A stretch of DNA of 44,382 nt from Bacteroidales bacterium (GCA_021738505.1 JAIPBW010000001.1:72659-117040), one strand, 5' to 3'; shown: positions 7,703 to 16,642, numbered from the stretch's first letter. Made by a program: numbers and translations. Notes: generated by a model not told the origin, from the sequence alone.

Positions 7703-9019
7703 ATGAGAATTAACAGAAACAACTACGAAGCTTATATGATTGACTATCTGGACGGAAATCTAACTTCCGCGCAGACAGACGAGCTTATGTTGTTTCTGGA
7801 TGAGAATCCCGATATTAAGGCTGAAGCTGAAGGCCTTGATATGACCGTGAATCCGGTGGATGAGCAATCGCCTGTCTATGATGAGAAAGCTGCCCTGAAA
7901 CAACCGGTAACGGATGATTCCGGAACGATTACTGAAGATAATTATGAAACCTGGTTTATTGCTTTTGTAGAAGGTAACCTTTCTAACGATGAAAAATCCC
8001 ACCTACATACTTATCTAAACCAAAATCCGGAAAAACAAAAAGAGCTTGAGCTCTTTAAAGCAACTAAACTGCAACCGGAAGAAGTTACTTTTGAAAATAA
8101 AAGTCAATTAAAAGCTATAGCCATAATCCCTGTTGCCGGAATAGATGCATCCAATTATGAGCAAAAAATGATTGCCCGGGTAGAAGGTGATCTTTCCCTT
8201 GGTGAAATTACTGATTTGAATGCATTTATTGAGCAAAATCCCGGATTGAAGCAGGAATTCGAATGGTTTAAAAAATCAAAGCTGAAGGAAGATAAGTCAA
8301 TTGCTTTTCCGGATAAAAGACATTTGAAAAAATATACGATTGGCGTTACCAGAAAAACACTTTACAATTTTGTAGCTGCAGCAGCAGCAATTGCTTTAGT
8401 AATTGGCTTTTCATGGAACTCGCTTTTCCCGCCTGAACACTTGAATATGGGTTTGGCAAGTTTAGACCGGAGCAATATTGAAGTGAAGAAAAATCTGAAC
8501 GAAAAGATAATAGATAAATCTTCAGATGCTACAAAAACAGAGTCTAATACAGTAAATGCTCAGTCACAAACTCAACAGTCAAGAACAATAAAAACCAGGC
8601 GTGAAGATGTTTCTCAACTTAATATGCTGGCATCTAATGATCAGTCAACAATTCAGGTTTCCAATGAAAGGAATATTGATACGGATTATCGTGTGTATAT
8701 ATCAGATGCTCAATTGCTAAATAGACATAGAAGAATGGCAAATGACAATCTTATGATGGCTATGCAGGATAATCAGGGGATATTATCGGTACAGGATATC
8801 GCCTGGAACCAATTGGAAAACTGGACCGGAGTTGAAAAAACAGACGATTTCAATAGCAACAAGAAGAATATTTTCTGGACTATCGTGGATGTTGGGCTTA
8901 AGGGAGTAAACAGTCTGACAGGAAGTGATTTTGAACTTAAGCGGAAAGTTTCTGATGAGGGTAACCTGAAAGGATATTCTTTCCAGTCGAATGCCTTTAA
9001 AGTCTCAAGGTCACGATAA
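7703..9019 (+). CDS. Membrane anti-sigma factor with a triplicated cytoplasmic motif
   Basis: A 438-residue protein placed directly after the ECF sigma gene. The cytoplasmic part (1-215) consists of three copies of a unit of about 60 residues, starting at residues 7, 80 and 151. Each begins NYExxxIxxxEGxLS (DG in the first) and continues to a FLxxNPxxxxE-type segment; the last two end in KxxLK. A single membrane helix lies at about 222-242 (FVAAAAAIALVIGFSW). The 195-residue periplasmic part is low in recognisable motifs, rich in Asn, Ser and Gln, and includes many charged residues. Anti-sigma factors normally carry one N-terminal sigma-binding domain, and no zinc-binding HxxxCxxC motif is visible here. 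The role as anti-sigma is inferred from position and topology. Confidence 0.75.
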   Translation: MRINRNNYEAYMIDYLDGNLTSAQTDELMLFLDENPDIKAEAEGLDMTVNPVDEQSPVYDEKAALKQPVTDDSGTITEDNYETWFIAFVEGNLSNDEKSHLHTYLNQNPEKQKELELFKATKLQPEEVTFENKSQLKAIAIIPVAGIDASNYEQKMIARVEGDLSLGEITDLNAFIEQNPGLKQEFEWFKKSKLKEDKSIAFPDKRHLKKYTIGVTRKTLYNFVAAAAAIALVIGFSWNSLFPPEHLNMGLASLDRSNIEVKKNLNEKIIDKSSDATKTESNTVNAQSQTQQSRTIKTRREDVSQLNMLASNDQSTIQVSNERNIDTDYRVYISDAQLLNRHRRMANDNLMMAMQDNQGILSVQDIAWNQLENWTGVEKTDDFNSNKKNIFWTIVDVGLKGVNSLTGSDFELKRKVSDEGNLKGYSFQSNAFKVSRSR

Positions 9020-9069
9020 AACGATTCTAAAGAAACAGGATTAGTATTTGTTTTCAATAAATTAGCATA

Positions 9070-9094
9070 AACAGGGAAATTTCTCTGTTTTTTT
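9070..9094 (+). terminator. Intrinsic terminator after the sigma/anti-sigma genes
   Basis: AACAGGGA (9070-9077) pairs with TCTCTGTT (9082-9089), with one G-T pair and a short loop, and is followed by a run of T to 9094. It separates the regulator pair from the secreted-protein gene at 9140. Confidence 0.65.
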
Positions 9095-9139
9095 ATTTAT
9101 TTTGCATTACATAAACATAATCCTAAATACAAATCCTAT

Positions 9140-9820
9140 ATGCTACATAAAACCCTTCTAATTCTGATGTTATTGCCTTTTGCACTCGGCATGCAAGCTC
9201 AGGATAATAATTCAATGCTGGTTGTGCGATTTGCGGAAGAAAATATTGAGATAGATAATTCTACCCGTAGATTTATTGATAATAAAGATATTTCAGAAGA
9301 AGTGTTTTTCTCTAAGATAAAGAAAATCCAGCAAAAGGCCATCGAAGATGTCATTGCACGAGAGGGTTATGAAATAAAAGGGATTAAGCAGCAGGTTTCT
9401 TTGCTCCCTTCGGAGTTTGCAAATCTTGAAAAGCAGCAAAGTATTGATAAATTATCGGAAGATATTAACCGGTCTTTCTTTCAAAAAATATTAAATGTTT
9501 TTAATCCGGGTAATCCGGATTGGTATATGTCGTCTCGTTTTTCTTCTGATAAAAAAGATCGCATTTCTACAACATTGCAGCAGCAGGATAGCAAGTATGC
9601 TTTATTTCTCCATAAATTTGAAGTTAAACGCTCTTTGTGTGGAGAAGCTCAGCTAATAACACATTTCAGTTTGCTCAATGATGAGAGCGAAATTGTATTG
9701 GGAGGACAAAATATTTATTATGCTGATATGAAAAACTCCATGAATAAAAATGTTTTAAATCATCTTCTGGAAACCGCATTTATAGATACATTCGCTATCA
9801 TATTTGATAAGCTCAAATAA
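9140..9820 (+). CDS. Secreted protein of unknown function
   Basis: A 226-residue protein with a signal peptide (MLHKTLLILMLLPFALGMQAQ, cleavage near AQA/QD). The mature part is mixed helix and strand with many charged residues and no motif I recognise (FFSKIKKIQQKAIEDVIAREGY, FNPGNPDWYMSSRF). It lies between the sigma/anti-sigma pair and the GIN-domain gene. That suggests the envelope-stress regulon, but the terminator at 9070-9094 implies a separate transcript. Probably periplasmic or surface-associated. Confidence 0.7.
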   Translation: MLHKTLLILMLLPFALGMQAQDNNSMLVVRFAEENIEIDNSTRRFIDNKDISEEVFFSKIKKIQQKAIEDVIAREGYEIKGIKQQVSLLPSEFANLEKQQSIDKLSEDINRSFFQKILNVFNPGNPDWYMSSRFSSDKKDRISTTLQQQDSKYALFLHKFEVKRSLCGEAQLITHFSLLNDESEIVLGGQNIYYADMKNSMNKNVLNHLLETAFIDTFAIIFDKLK

Positions 9821-9853
9821 ATTCCCAAAAAAATTCCCCAAAGGTGTAACTAA

Positions 9854-9901
9854 TTTGAGGTGCTCTCCGTCCCATAATCAAAACCTCAAAAGGAGAGAAC
9901 T
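9854..9901 (+). promoter_or_regulatory. Strong Shine-Dalgarno with two competing helices
   Basis: AGGAGAG at 9891-9897, four bases before the ATG at 9902, is the only strong Shine-Dalgarno I found in the window. CTCTCC at 9863-9868 is perfectly complementary to GGAGAG at 9892-9897. TTTGAGGT at 9854-9861 is perfectly complementary to ACCTCAAA at 9883-9890. The two helices interleave, so they either compete (site hidden or open) or form a knotted fold. If transcription starts after 9861 only the hiding helix would remain. Confidence 0.5.
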
Positions 9902-11362
9902 ATGAAAACCATTATGAACAAATTCGGAATACTTGCCCTGGGATTATTGTTATCATTAAGCCTGCAGGCGCAGAAACAAAAACTTGATGTAACCCCTGAT
10001 GCGGGACTGGACATTAAAAAACTTATTGTTAAAGGAGCCTTAAGCGTTACTCTCACTCAAGGAGAAGAAAGTAAAGTTTGGTTGGAATATAGTAAAGATG
10101 AAGCCGACCAAATACCTGATGAAAAAGTAAGTCTTAACTATAACGAAGAAAACAATCTTCTTAAGCTTGACCATGGAATGTTTAGTGGGTATCCGGGAAA
10201 ACTATTTGTTCAGGCACCAGGCCTTGAATATGTTAAGATGTCGGGAGCCATAGACCTTAATTGCCGGGATACGATTCGGTCTTCCAAACTTGCAATTATA
10301 GCTGAAGGTGCATCTGATATTAAATTATTAGTCGATGTAGATGTATTACAGACAAACCTTTCCGGAGCTTCTTCAGTAAAGTATGCGGGTACCGCAGTAA
10401 CTCATAAAATTGAAACTTCAGGAGCTGCCAATGTTCATGCCCGCCGCTTGTTTACAAAAGACCTTAGAGCGGACATATCCGGCTTTTCAAGTGTTAATGT
10501 GCTTGTTTCAAATTCTGTTAAAGGAAGCGTAACGGGTACTTCAAGCCTTGTGAATCATTCGAAAGCAAAGATTAATGAAGTGGAAACTTCTGGACTGTCT
10601 AGTGCCAGTAGTAATTCGGATACAACTCAATTCCGGTTTGGAAAATCTAAAATTATAATCACAGATTCGGACCTGAAAATGAAAATGGATGAGGATTTTG
10701 ATTATGAAAATGATGAAGAAGAGAAAGAAGAAGAATTTGACGGCCATTGGGGAGGATTTGAACTGGGCTTTAACGGTTTTTTGAATGCGAATAATAAAAT
10801 GGAACTGCCTCAGGAATATGATTTCCTGGAATTGAGAGAAGAAAAATCTGTCTTAGTCAACCTGAATTTATTTGAACAAAATTTCAATTTGATAAGAAAC
10901 CATGTAGGATTGGTAACTGGCCTTGGACTACAGTATAACAATTACCGGTTTGCTAATAACGTTATTTTAGATAACGAAGGAGACAAACTTCAAGGGACTT
11001 ATGATAAAGATACTGATCGAAATTATATAAAAAGTAAATTAGTAGCTAATTATCTTACTGTACCTTTAATCCTGGAATTTACGACACATGGAAAAAATGA
11101 ATTTCATATTGGTGCAGGTGCTCAATTTGCATGGAAAATAGGGGAACATAGCAAAATAGTTTATGAAAAAGGAACCAATCGCGAAAAAGAAAAAGACCGG
11201 GGAGATTTTTATCTGAATCCTTATAAACTTGAATTGACCGGAAGAATTGGTTGGGGTTGGATTAATCTCTTTGCTACCTACTCTGTCAATGAAATGTTTG
11301 AAGATGGAAAAGGTCCTGAAATGTATCCTTTTACAGCAGGAATCACACTTGTTGGGTGGTAA
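9902..11362 (+). CDS. GIN-domain (DUF2807) protein with C-terminal outer-membrane beta-barrel
   Basis: A 486-residue exported protein with signal peptide MKTIMNKFGILALGLLLSLS ending near LQA/QK (residue 23). Residues about 30-235 form a DUF2807 or GIN-domain beta-helix, shown by the repeated short turns MSGAIDLN, EGASDIK, LSGASSVKYAG, TSGAANVHA, ISGFSSVNV and VTGTSSL. A very acidic linker (about 260-280) follows. The last 200 residues look like an outer-membrane beta-barrel of the PorT/OMP_b-brl type (GGFELGFNGF, LNLFEQNFNLI, LVTGLGLQYNNY, LTGRIGWGWINLFATYSV). It is last in the ECF-linked cluster and is preceded by an unusually strong, possibly regulated ribosome-binding site. Likely a surface protein; its ligand is unknown. 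Confidence 0.82.
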   Translation: MKTIMNKFGILALGLLLSLSLQAQKQKLDVTPDAGLDIKKLIVKGALSVTLTQGEESKVWLEYSKDEADQIPDEKVSLNYNEENNLLKLDHGMFSGYPGKLFVQAPGLEYVKMSGAIDLNCRDTIRSSKLAIIAEGASDIKLLVDVDVLQTNLSGASSVKYAGTAVTHKIETSGAANVHARRLFTKDLRADISGFSSVNVLVSNSVKGSVTGTSSLVNHSKAKINEVETSGLSSASSNSDTTQFRFGKSKIIITDSDLKMKMDEDFDYENDEEEKEEEFDGHWGGFELGFNGFLNANNKMELPQEYDFLELREEKSVLVNLNLFEQNFNLIRNHVGLVTGLGLQYNNYRFANNVILDNEGDKLQGTYDKDTDRNYIKSKLVANYLTVPLILEFTTHGKNEFHIGAGAQFAWKIGEHSKIVYEKGTNREKEKDRGDFYLNPYKLELTGRIGWGWINLFATYSVNEMFEDGKGPEMYPFTAGITLVGW

Positions 11363-11390
11363 TAAAAAACGAATCGATATAAAAAAGATA

Positions 11391-11417
11391 AGGGGAGTTT
11401 ATGCTCCCCTTTTTTTA
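11391..11417. terminator. Bidirectional intrinsic terminator
   Basis: AGGGGAG (11391-11397) and CTCCCCT (11404-11410) form a stem with a 6-base loop, followed by a run of T on the plus strand. An A-run on the left (AAAAAAGATA) gives a usable U-tract for the minus strand. It serves the GIN-domain gene and the convergent yebC. Confidence 0.85.
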
Positions 11418-11443
11418 TTCTTTGAATATTGAATAATAGAAAG

Positions 11444-12187
11444 TTAATTCATTTCATTAATAAGTTCATCTGTAATTTCAAGATCATGGTAAACTTCTTG
11501 CACATCCTGATCCTCGTCCAGCATGTCGATTAATTTTAATACAGTCTGCGCTTTATCAAGGGGCAATTCCTTGCGTACATGGGGAATTCGTTCCAACTTC
11601 GACGTTTCTGTTTCTATTCCAAGCTCCTCGAGTTTTTTCATCATGCTTCCGAAATCATCCATAGAAGTTGTTATCGTAAAATATCCGTCATCTAACTCAA
11701 TTTCTTCTGCTCCGGCATCAATAAGCTCTAATTCCAGCTCTTCTTGTTCCCAGTCGTTTTGTTTAAAGCGAAAAACGCCTTTCCGGTCGAACAGGAAAGA
11801 TAAAGAGCCATTTTTTGCCAGGGAGCCGTCCATTTTATTAAAATACGAACGGATGCTGGAGACTGTTCGCTGTTGGTTATCGGTAGTACATTCTACATAT
11901 ATAGCAATGCCATGTGGTGCATAACCTTCATAGGTGAGTTCCAGATAGTCCTCGGCATCTTTTCCGGATGCTTTCTTAATAGCCCTCTCGATATTATCTT
12001 TGGGCATATTGACACCTTTGGCATTGTTAATAGCCATTCGTAAGCGCGGATTAGCTTCCGGGTCATTTCCGCCCTCTTTAACGGCAACGGAGATTTCTTT
12101 AACCATCCGGGAGAACATTTTGGAACGCTTGGCATCCTGAGCCCCTTTTTTACGTTTTATTGTGGACCATTTACTGTGACCTGACAT
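11444..12187 (-). CDS. yebC: YebC/PmpR-family protein
   Basis: A 247-residue protein of standard family length. The diagnostic N-terminus MSGHSKWSTIKRKKGAQDAK is present, followed by RMVKEISVAVKEGGNDPEAN, NMPKDNIERAIKKASG and YEGYAPHGIAIYVEC. The family was first described as DNA-binding transcriptional regulators; more recent work links members to relief of ribosome stalling. The function here is not visible from context. It is a single-gene unit with a -7-like element at 12232-12239 and the shared terminator at 11391-11417. Confidence 0.96.
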   Translation of the reverse strand: MSGHSKWSTIKRKKGAQDAKRSKMFSRMVKEISVAVKEGGNDPEANPRLRMAINNAKGVNMPKDNIERAIKKASGKDAEDYLELTYEGYAPHGIAIYVECTTDNQQRTVSSIRSYFNKMDGSLAKNGSLSFLFDRKGVFRFKQNDWEQEELELELIDAGAEEIELDDGYFTITTSMDDFGSMMKKLEELGIETETSKLERIPHVRKELPLDKAQTVLKLIDMLDEDQDVQEVYHDLEITDELINEMN

Positions 12188-12231
12188 ATTATTTCGTTTT
12201 AATTTATTATCGCCTTACCTGCAAAGTTAAT

Positions 12232-12239
12232 ATTTTCTA
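12232..12239 (-). promoter_or_regulatory. -7 element of the yebC promoter
   Basis: On the minus strand this reads TAACTTTG, a match to TAnnTTTG, about 45 bp before the yebC ATG. I could not place a convincing -33 TTG at the expected distance. Confidence 0.35.
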
Positions 12240-12266
12240 TTTAAAAGTGTTGAAAATTAGAAGCAA

Positions 12267-12303
12267 AAAGGCTACTCTATTGAAGATACACAGAGTAGCC
12301 TTT
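12267..12303 (-). terminator. Intrinsic terminator of the methylmalonyl-CoA decarboxylase operon
   Basis: Perfect 12-bp arms (AAAGGCTACTCT at 12267-12278, AGAGTAGCCTTT at 12292-12303) with a 13-base loop. Read on the minus strand, the stem ends in five U residues. It lies 34 bp beyond the stop codon of the beta-subunit gene. Confidence 0.85.
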
Positions 12304-12336
12304 GCAGTATTATAACGATTCAAAATGTTAAATGTT

Positions 12337-13698
12337 TTATCCTAAAAAGCTGAGTAAAATACCCGCTGCAACTGCAGAGCCAATAACTCCGGAAACGTTG
12401 GGAGCCATGGCGTGCATCAGCAAGTGATTTGACGGATCATTTTTTAATCCTTCATGTTGAACAACGCGGGCGCTGTCAGGGACAGCTGAAACTCCTGCTG
12501 CTCCAATCATGGGGTTTATTTTATTCTCTTTTGAGAGGAATAAGTTCATAATCTTTGCAAAAGACAACCCGCCTGCTGTTGCGATCATAAAGGAGAAAGC
12601 ACCCAGAACAAAAATAAGCATCGACTGAGGCGTTAAAAAGACATCAGCCTGCGTAGATGCTCCAACCGTAAGTCCAAGCAGAATATTAACAATATCTACC
12701 AGGGAGTTACTTGCCGTATCAGCCAGTCTTCGTGTAACACCACTTTCTTTCAGTAAATTTCCAAAGAACAACATACCTAGTAGAGGCAATGCACTCGGTG
12801 AAATAAATGCAGTGAGCAATAAGCCGATAATAGGGAAAAGAATTTTTTCCAACCGGGCTACAGAACGCGGTGGCTTCATACGCATGAGCCTTTCGCGTTT
12901 GCTGGTCATAAGCTTTATGATCGGGGGTTGAATAACCGGAACCAGGGCCATGTATGAATAGGCTGCGATGGCAATAGGTCCGATAAGGTTTTGTACGGTA
13001 ACCACATCTCCGGCAACGGTAGTATACTCATTTACCCCGTTTGCCAGCATGGAGGATAAGAAGATAGCCGTTGGGCCGTCGGCACCTCCGATAATTCCGA
13101 TAGCTCCTGCTTCAGGTGGGTAAAAACCTAATACCAAAGCTCCCAAAAAGGTTAGAAAAATCCCGATTTGTGAAGCCGCTCCTAAAAGCATTAAACGAGG
13201 ATTGGAGATAAGGGAGGAGAAGTCTGTCATTGCTCCGATACCCAGGAAAATCAGTGGAGGGTAAATCCCTTGTAATACACCAAAATATAAAATATTCAGC
13301 ACACTTCCATCTTCATAAATACCCAGTTGTAATCCGGCATCATGCATAAAAGGAATATTACCGATGATGATTCCGGTGCCAATGGGGATTAAGAGTAATG
13401 GTTCATATTGAAACCGGATAGCCAGGAATATAAAAAATAACCCGACCACAATCATTATTAGGTTACCAGATTCAGCATTGTTAAATCCTGTATAAGACCA
13501 AAATTGCTGCAGGCCTCTGCCTACTGCGGTCTTGGTGTCTTCAGGTGCAGCTAGTTCAGATTCTGACTGGTTTTCAGAAGAAGCTTCTATTGTAGTTTGT
13601 TCTTTGTCATTGTCAACAGGGCCGCTGTTGAATGCATAAGAAACAAAGGACAAAATTGCGATTATTCCTATAATTGTTAATAGTTTCCTTATTGCCAT
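12337..13698 (-). CDS. mmdB: Na+-translocating decarboxylase beta subunit
   Basis: A 453-residue integral membrane protein of the OadB/MmdB/GcdB family, which couples decarboxylation of the carboxybiotin carrier to Na+ export. The Na+-channel motif GGADGPT (Asp213 counted on the longer frame) and the surrounding hydrophobic helices are intact. The last gene of the operon, it starts at the ATG at 13698, 4 bp after the biotin carrier stop; the longer frame begins with TTG at 13716 and overlaps that gene. Compared with standard OadB there is an N-terminal extension: a first membrane helix (about residues 10-30), then a polar stretch rich in Glu, Ser and Asp (30-65) before the usual core. Confidence 0.93.
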   Translation of the reverse strand: MAIRKLLTIIGIIAILSFVSYAFNSGPVDNDKEQTTIEASSENQSESELAAPEDTKTAVGRGLQQFWSYTGFNNAESGNLIMIVVGLFFIFLAIRFQYEPLLLIPIGTGIIIGNIPFMHDAGLQLGIYEDGSVLNILYFGVLQGIYPPLIFLGIGAMTDFSSLISNPRLMLLGAASQIGIFLTFLGALVLGFYPPEAGAIGIIGGADGPTAIFLSSMLANGVNEYTTVAGDVVTVQNLIGPIAIAAYSYMALVPVIQPPIIKLMTSKRERLMRMKPPRSVARLEKILFPIIGLLLTAFISPSALPLLGMLFFGNLLKESGVTRRLADTASNSLVDIVNILLGLTVGASTQADVFLTPQSMLIFVLGAFSFMIATAGGLSFAKIMNLFLSKENKINPMIGAAGVSAVPDSARVVQHEGLKNDPSNHLLMHAMAPNVSGVIGSAVAAGILLSFLG

Positions 13699-13702
13699 AG
13701 CT

Positions 13703-14149
13703 CTATTCCATTTCAATTAATAGATCATCCTGAAGTACACTGTCCCCTTGAGATACCTTGATTTCTTTAACGGTACCATCTTTTTCTGCCAATACGCTAT
13801 TTTCCATTTTCATGGCTTCCATCGTAATCAGATTTTGTCCTTTCTTAATCTGATCACCAGGTTTAACATGAATATCTAAAATAGTTCCCGGTAATGGAGC
13901 ATTCACCTGAAAGCCTCCACTACTACTGCCACCACCACTGTCAGCAGGTCTGCTTTGTGAGGACTCAGCGCTTTTTTGAGATTTCACTTCCTTGCGAATA
14001 AGCGTAGGTGTTTTTGGTTGTTTTAACTCCTTATGTACTTCAACCTCATAAGGTGTTCCATTAACCTCTACTGTAGCAACATTCGATTCGAAATTGCGGA
14101 TTTCGACCGAATATTTATTTCCGTTTATGGTAAATTCAAATTCTTTCAT
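13703..14149 (-). CDS. mmdC: Biotin carboxyl carrier subunit of methylmalonyl-CoA decarboxylase
   Basis: A 148-residue biotin carrier. The C-terminal biotinyl domain (about 80-148) carries the modification site EAMKMEN with Lys114. It is preceded by a flexible linker (50-80) rich in Ser, Gly and Lys, with SGGGSSSGG. The N-terminal 40 residues form a small beta domain (FTINGNKYSVEI) common to oxaloacetate and methylmalonyl-CoA decarboxylase carriers. It shuttles CO2 from the carboxyltransferase to the membrane beta subunit. Confidence 0.95.
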   Translation of the reverse strand: MKEFEFTINGNKYSVEIRNFESNVATVEVNGTPYEVEVHKELKQPKTPTLIRKEVKSQKSAESSQSRPADSGGGSSSGGFQVNAPLPGTILDIHVKPGDQIKKGQNLITMEAMKMENSVLAEKDGTVKEIKVSQGDSVLQDDLLIEME

Positions 14150-14185
14150 GGGTATGTATTGTTTTTCAAATTGCCCGGTTTATGG

Positions 14186-14566
14186 TTAAAACCTTGATCC
14201 ACCGGGATTATTCCTTAATCCGTAAATTTTCGAACTCCATGGAGAATATCTCTTAGATATCTTTTGCATCGTAATGATATTGCTTTCTTCATCATGAAGC
14301 TCATTAAAATACATATATAATGCCGTTGCAATGGCAGCGTTGACCTCTCCGGGAGTATCAAAATGTTCTTCCTTCGTCGTTTCTTCTATACCTTTTTGGT
14401 TTTTCCGACGACTACGCAGATTCATTTTGATTAGCTTTGGAATATTGTTAAAAACTAAATACAATAAGACCAAAGCGGTAAATATGATTAGGTAGCCAGA
14501 TATCGCAATGATAATTGCTGAATTCGTAATGTGCGAAAAATCGAAACTTATGCTTTCTAATATCAT
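14186..14566 (-). CDS. mmdD: Decarboxylase gamma/delta subunit (OadG family)
   Basis: A 126-residue protein with one N-terminal membrane helix (about 17-42, IIIAISGYLIIFTALVLLYL) followed by a basic stretch and a soluble tail. This is the layout of OadG/MmdD, the small subunit that holds the soluble and membrane parts of sodium-pump decarboxylases together. The tail includes ALYMYFNELHDEESN, the short helix typical of the Bacteroidota form. It sits between the carboxyltransferase (10 bp upstream) and the biotin carrier. Confidence 0.85.
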   Translation of the reverse strand: MILESISFDFSHITNSAIIIAISGYLIIFTALVLLYLVFNNIPKLIKMNLRSRRKNQKGIEETTKEEHFDTPGEVNAAIATALYMYFNELHDEESNIITMQKISKRYSPWSSKIYGLRNNPGGSRF

Positions 14567-14576
14567 AATGCTTTAA

Positions 14577-16136
14577 TTATAATGGAATATTACCGTGTTT
14601 TTTCGGAGGATTAACAACTTTTTTGGTTGTAAGCATTTGTAATCCGCGAATTATACGGAAACGAGTATTCCTGGGTTCAATAATATCATCGATATAACCA
14701 TAAGATGCTGCTCTGTAGGGATTAGCAAACATCTCCTTATATTCGCTTTCTTTTTCTTCGATATATTTTGCTTTTTCCTCTTCATCCTCAATCTTGCTGA
14801 TATTCCTCCCTTCCAAAATTTCGATGGCTCCTTTGGGCCCCATAACAGCAATCTCAGCAGAAGGCCATGCATAATTGAGGTCACCACGTAATTGTTTTGA
14901 GCTCATAACGTCATGAGCGCCACCATACGATTTCCTGAGCGTGATCGTAATTTTGGGTACGGTAGCTTCACCAAAAGCATACATCAGCTTGGCTCCGTTG
15001 AGAATGATACCACTATGTTCTTGTTTTGTGCCTGGCATAAATCCGGGAACATCAACGAAAGTGATAATAGGAATATTAAAGGCATCACAAAAACGAACAA
15101 AACGTGCTGCTTTACGAGAGGATTCAATGTCAAGCACTCCAGCTAAAAAGTTTGGTTGATTAGCTACGATACCTACAGAAGTACCGTTGTATTTAGCAAA
15201 TCCAACAACCATGTTTTTGGCATAATTCTGATGTACTTCCAAAAACTCTCCATAATCGACTGTGCTGTATATAATATCTTTTACTTCGTAGGGTTTGTTT
15301 GTGTTTTCCGGAATGAAATAGTTTAATGACTCTTCCATTCTGTCAATGGGATCGTCACATTCGGTTAAAGGAGGCTCTTCCAGATTGTTTTGCGGGATAT
15401 AGTCCAGTAGTTTTCTGATCAGCAATATGCCTTCTTCTTCATTTTCCGCGACAAAATGAGCCACTCCTGATTTACCGCCATGCACATTAGGTCCGCCTAA
15501 TTCATCAACGGTTACGGTTTCTCCGGTTACCGTTTTGACCACTTTAGGACCTGTCACGAACATATAAGAGTTCTCTCTGGACATAATGGTAAAGTCCGTA
15601 AGCGCTGGTGAGTATACAGCACCTCCGGCGCAGGGTCCGAATATTGCAGATATTTGAGGAACAACACCGGAGGCTAAAATATTGCGTTCAAAAATTTCAG
15701 CATATCCTGCCAGAGATCGAACTCCTTCCTGAATACGGGCTCCGCCGGAATCGTTTATTCCGATTACCGGAGCTCCGTTTTTCATAGCCATATCCTGAAT
15801 CTTGCAAATCTTATTTGCAAAGGTTTCGCTTAACGAACCCCCAAAAACGGTAAAGTCCTGCGAGAATACATAGACTAATCTGCCGTCAATAGTTCCATAG
15901 CCGGTAACAACACCATCTGAGAGAAATGATTTTTTCTCCATGCCAAAATCATGACAACGGTGTTTTACAAACATGTCAAACTCTTCAAAACTGCCTTCAT
16001 CCAGCAAAGCGTCAATTCGCTCACGGGCAGTATATTTTCCTTTCTTATGCTGGGAATCAATACGCTTTTGGCCACCACCTAACATGGCCTCTTCGCGCTT
16101 GTTTAATAATTCTTTGATTTTATCTTCAATAGCCAT
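14577..16136 (-). CDS. mmdA: Methylmalonyl-CoA decarboxylase alpha subunit (carboxyltransferase)
   Basis: A 519-residue acyl-CoA carboxyltransferase, the usual length for MmdA/PccB. Visible family motifs are [20 protein letters not shown] near the N-terminus, [33 protein letters not shown] (first oxyanion region), [30 protein letters not shown] and [13 protein letters not shown] (second oxyanion region). It moves the carboxyl group of methylmalonyl-CoA to biotin. The sequence alone cannot separate it from the propionyl-CoA carboxylase beta subunit. The neighbouring membrane beta subunit, the absence of a biotin carboxylase gene, and the epimerase gene 62 bp upstream all support the decarboxylase reading. 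Confidence 0.93.
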   Translation of the reverse strand: MAIEDKIKELLNKREEAMLGGGQKRIDSQHKKGKYTARERIDALLDEGSFEEFDMFVKHRCHDFGMEKKSFLSDGVVTGYGTIDGRLVYVFSQDFTVFGGSLSETFANKICKIQDMAMKNGAPVIGINDSGGARIQEGVRSLAGYAEIFERNILASGVVPQISAIFGPCAGGAVYSPALTDFTIMSRENSYMFVTGPKVVKTVTGETVTVDELGGPNVHGGKSGVAHFVAENEEEGILLIRKLLDYIPQNNLEEPPLTECDDPIDRMEESLNYFIPENTNKPYEVKDIIYSTVDYGEFLEVHQNYAKNMVVGFAKYNGTSVGIVANQPNFLAGVLDIESSRKAARFVRFCDAFNIPIITFVDVPGFMPGTKQEHSGIILNGAKLMYAFGEATVPKITITLRKSYGGAHDVMSSKQLRGDLNYAWPSAEIAVMGPKGAIEILEGRNISKIEDEEEKAKYIEEKESEYKEMFANPYRAASYGYIDDIIEPRNTRFRIIRGLQMLTTKKVVNPPKKHGNIPL

Positions 16137-16198
16137 AATGGATCGAAATTAATTGTAGCAAAGCTTTTTATATTAAAAAAATAAATTTTTGCGAATGA

Positions 16199-16603
16199 TT
16201 ATTTATGATCACAAATCTCTGTTAGAACTCCTTGTGTTGATTTAGGATGTAAAAATCCAATATTCAATCCTTCAGCTCCTTTTCGGGGTTCCTTATCAAT
16301 GACACGAAGTCCTTTTTCCTGGGCTTCTTTCAGTTTTGCAGCTGCATCAGGTACTGCATAAGCTATATGATGGATGCCGGGCCCCTTTTTTTCTATGTAT
16401 TTGCCAATGGGACCTTCCGGATCTGTTGACTCCAATAGTTCTATTTTGGTGTCTCCGACCTTGAAAAATGCCGTTTTTACTTTTTGATCCTTTACTTCTT
16501 CAATGCCATAGCATTCTAATCCGAGAACTTCTTCGTGGTATTTGATGCTCTCTTCTAAATTGTCTACAGCTATGCCAATGTGCTCAATATGTGTTGGTTT
16601 CAT
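16199..16603 (-). CDS. mce: Methylmalonyl-CoA epimerase
   Basis: A 134-residue vicinal-oxygen-chelate protein of normal length. The two beta-alpha repeats start THIEHIGIAVDNLEESI and GIHHIAYAV; the metal-binding His residues and the C-terminal Glu (LTEICDHK) are in place. It interconverts the (R) and (S) forms of methylmalonyl-CoA, linking the B12-dependent mutase to the decarboxylase encoded by the next genes. First gene of the operon mce-mmdA-mmdD-mmdC-mmdB. The mutase genes are not in the window. Confidence 0.95.
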   Translation of the reverse strand: MKPTHIEHIGIAVDNLEESIKYHEEVLGLECYGIEEVKDQKVKTAFFKVGDTKIELLESTDPEGPIGKYIEKKGPGIHHIAYAVPDAAAKLKEAQEKGLRVIDKEPRKGAEGLNIGFLHPKSTQGVLTEICDHK

Positions 16604-16634
16604 AATGTTTTTTGATATTTGTTGAAAACTTTTG

Positions 16635-16642
16635 CAAAGGTA
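16635..16642 (-). promoter_or_regulatory. -7 element of the mce-mmd operon promoter
   Basis: On the minus strand this reads TACCTTTG, a perfect TAnnTTTG match, 32 bp upstream of the mce ATG. No TTG lies at the normal distance, so the -33 part is weak or absent. Confidence 0.45.

Noticed and set aside
9854..9897. Classical H-type pseudoknot before the GIN-domain gene
   Set aside because: The order of the arms fits, but only one base is left to cross the 8-bp first stem, which is too short for standard geometry. Competing helices are more plausible.
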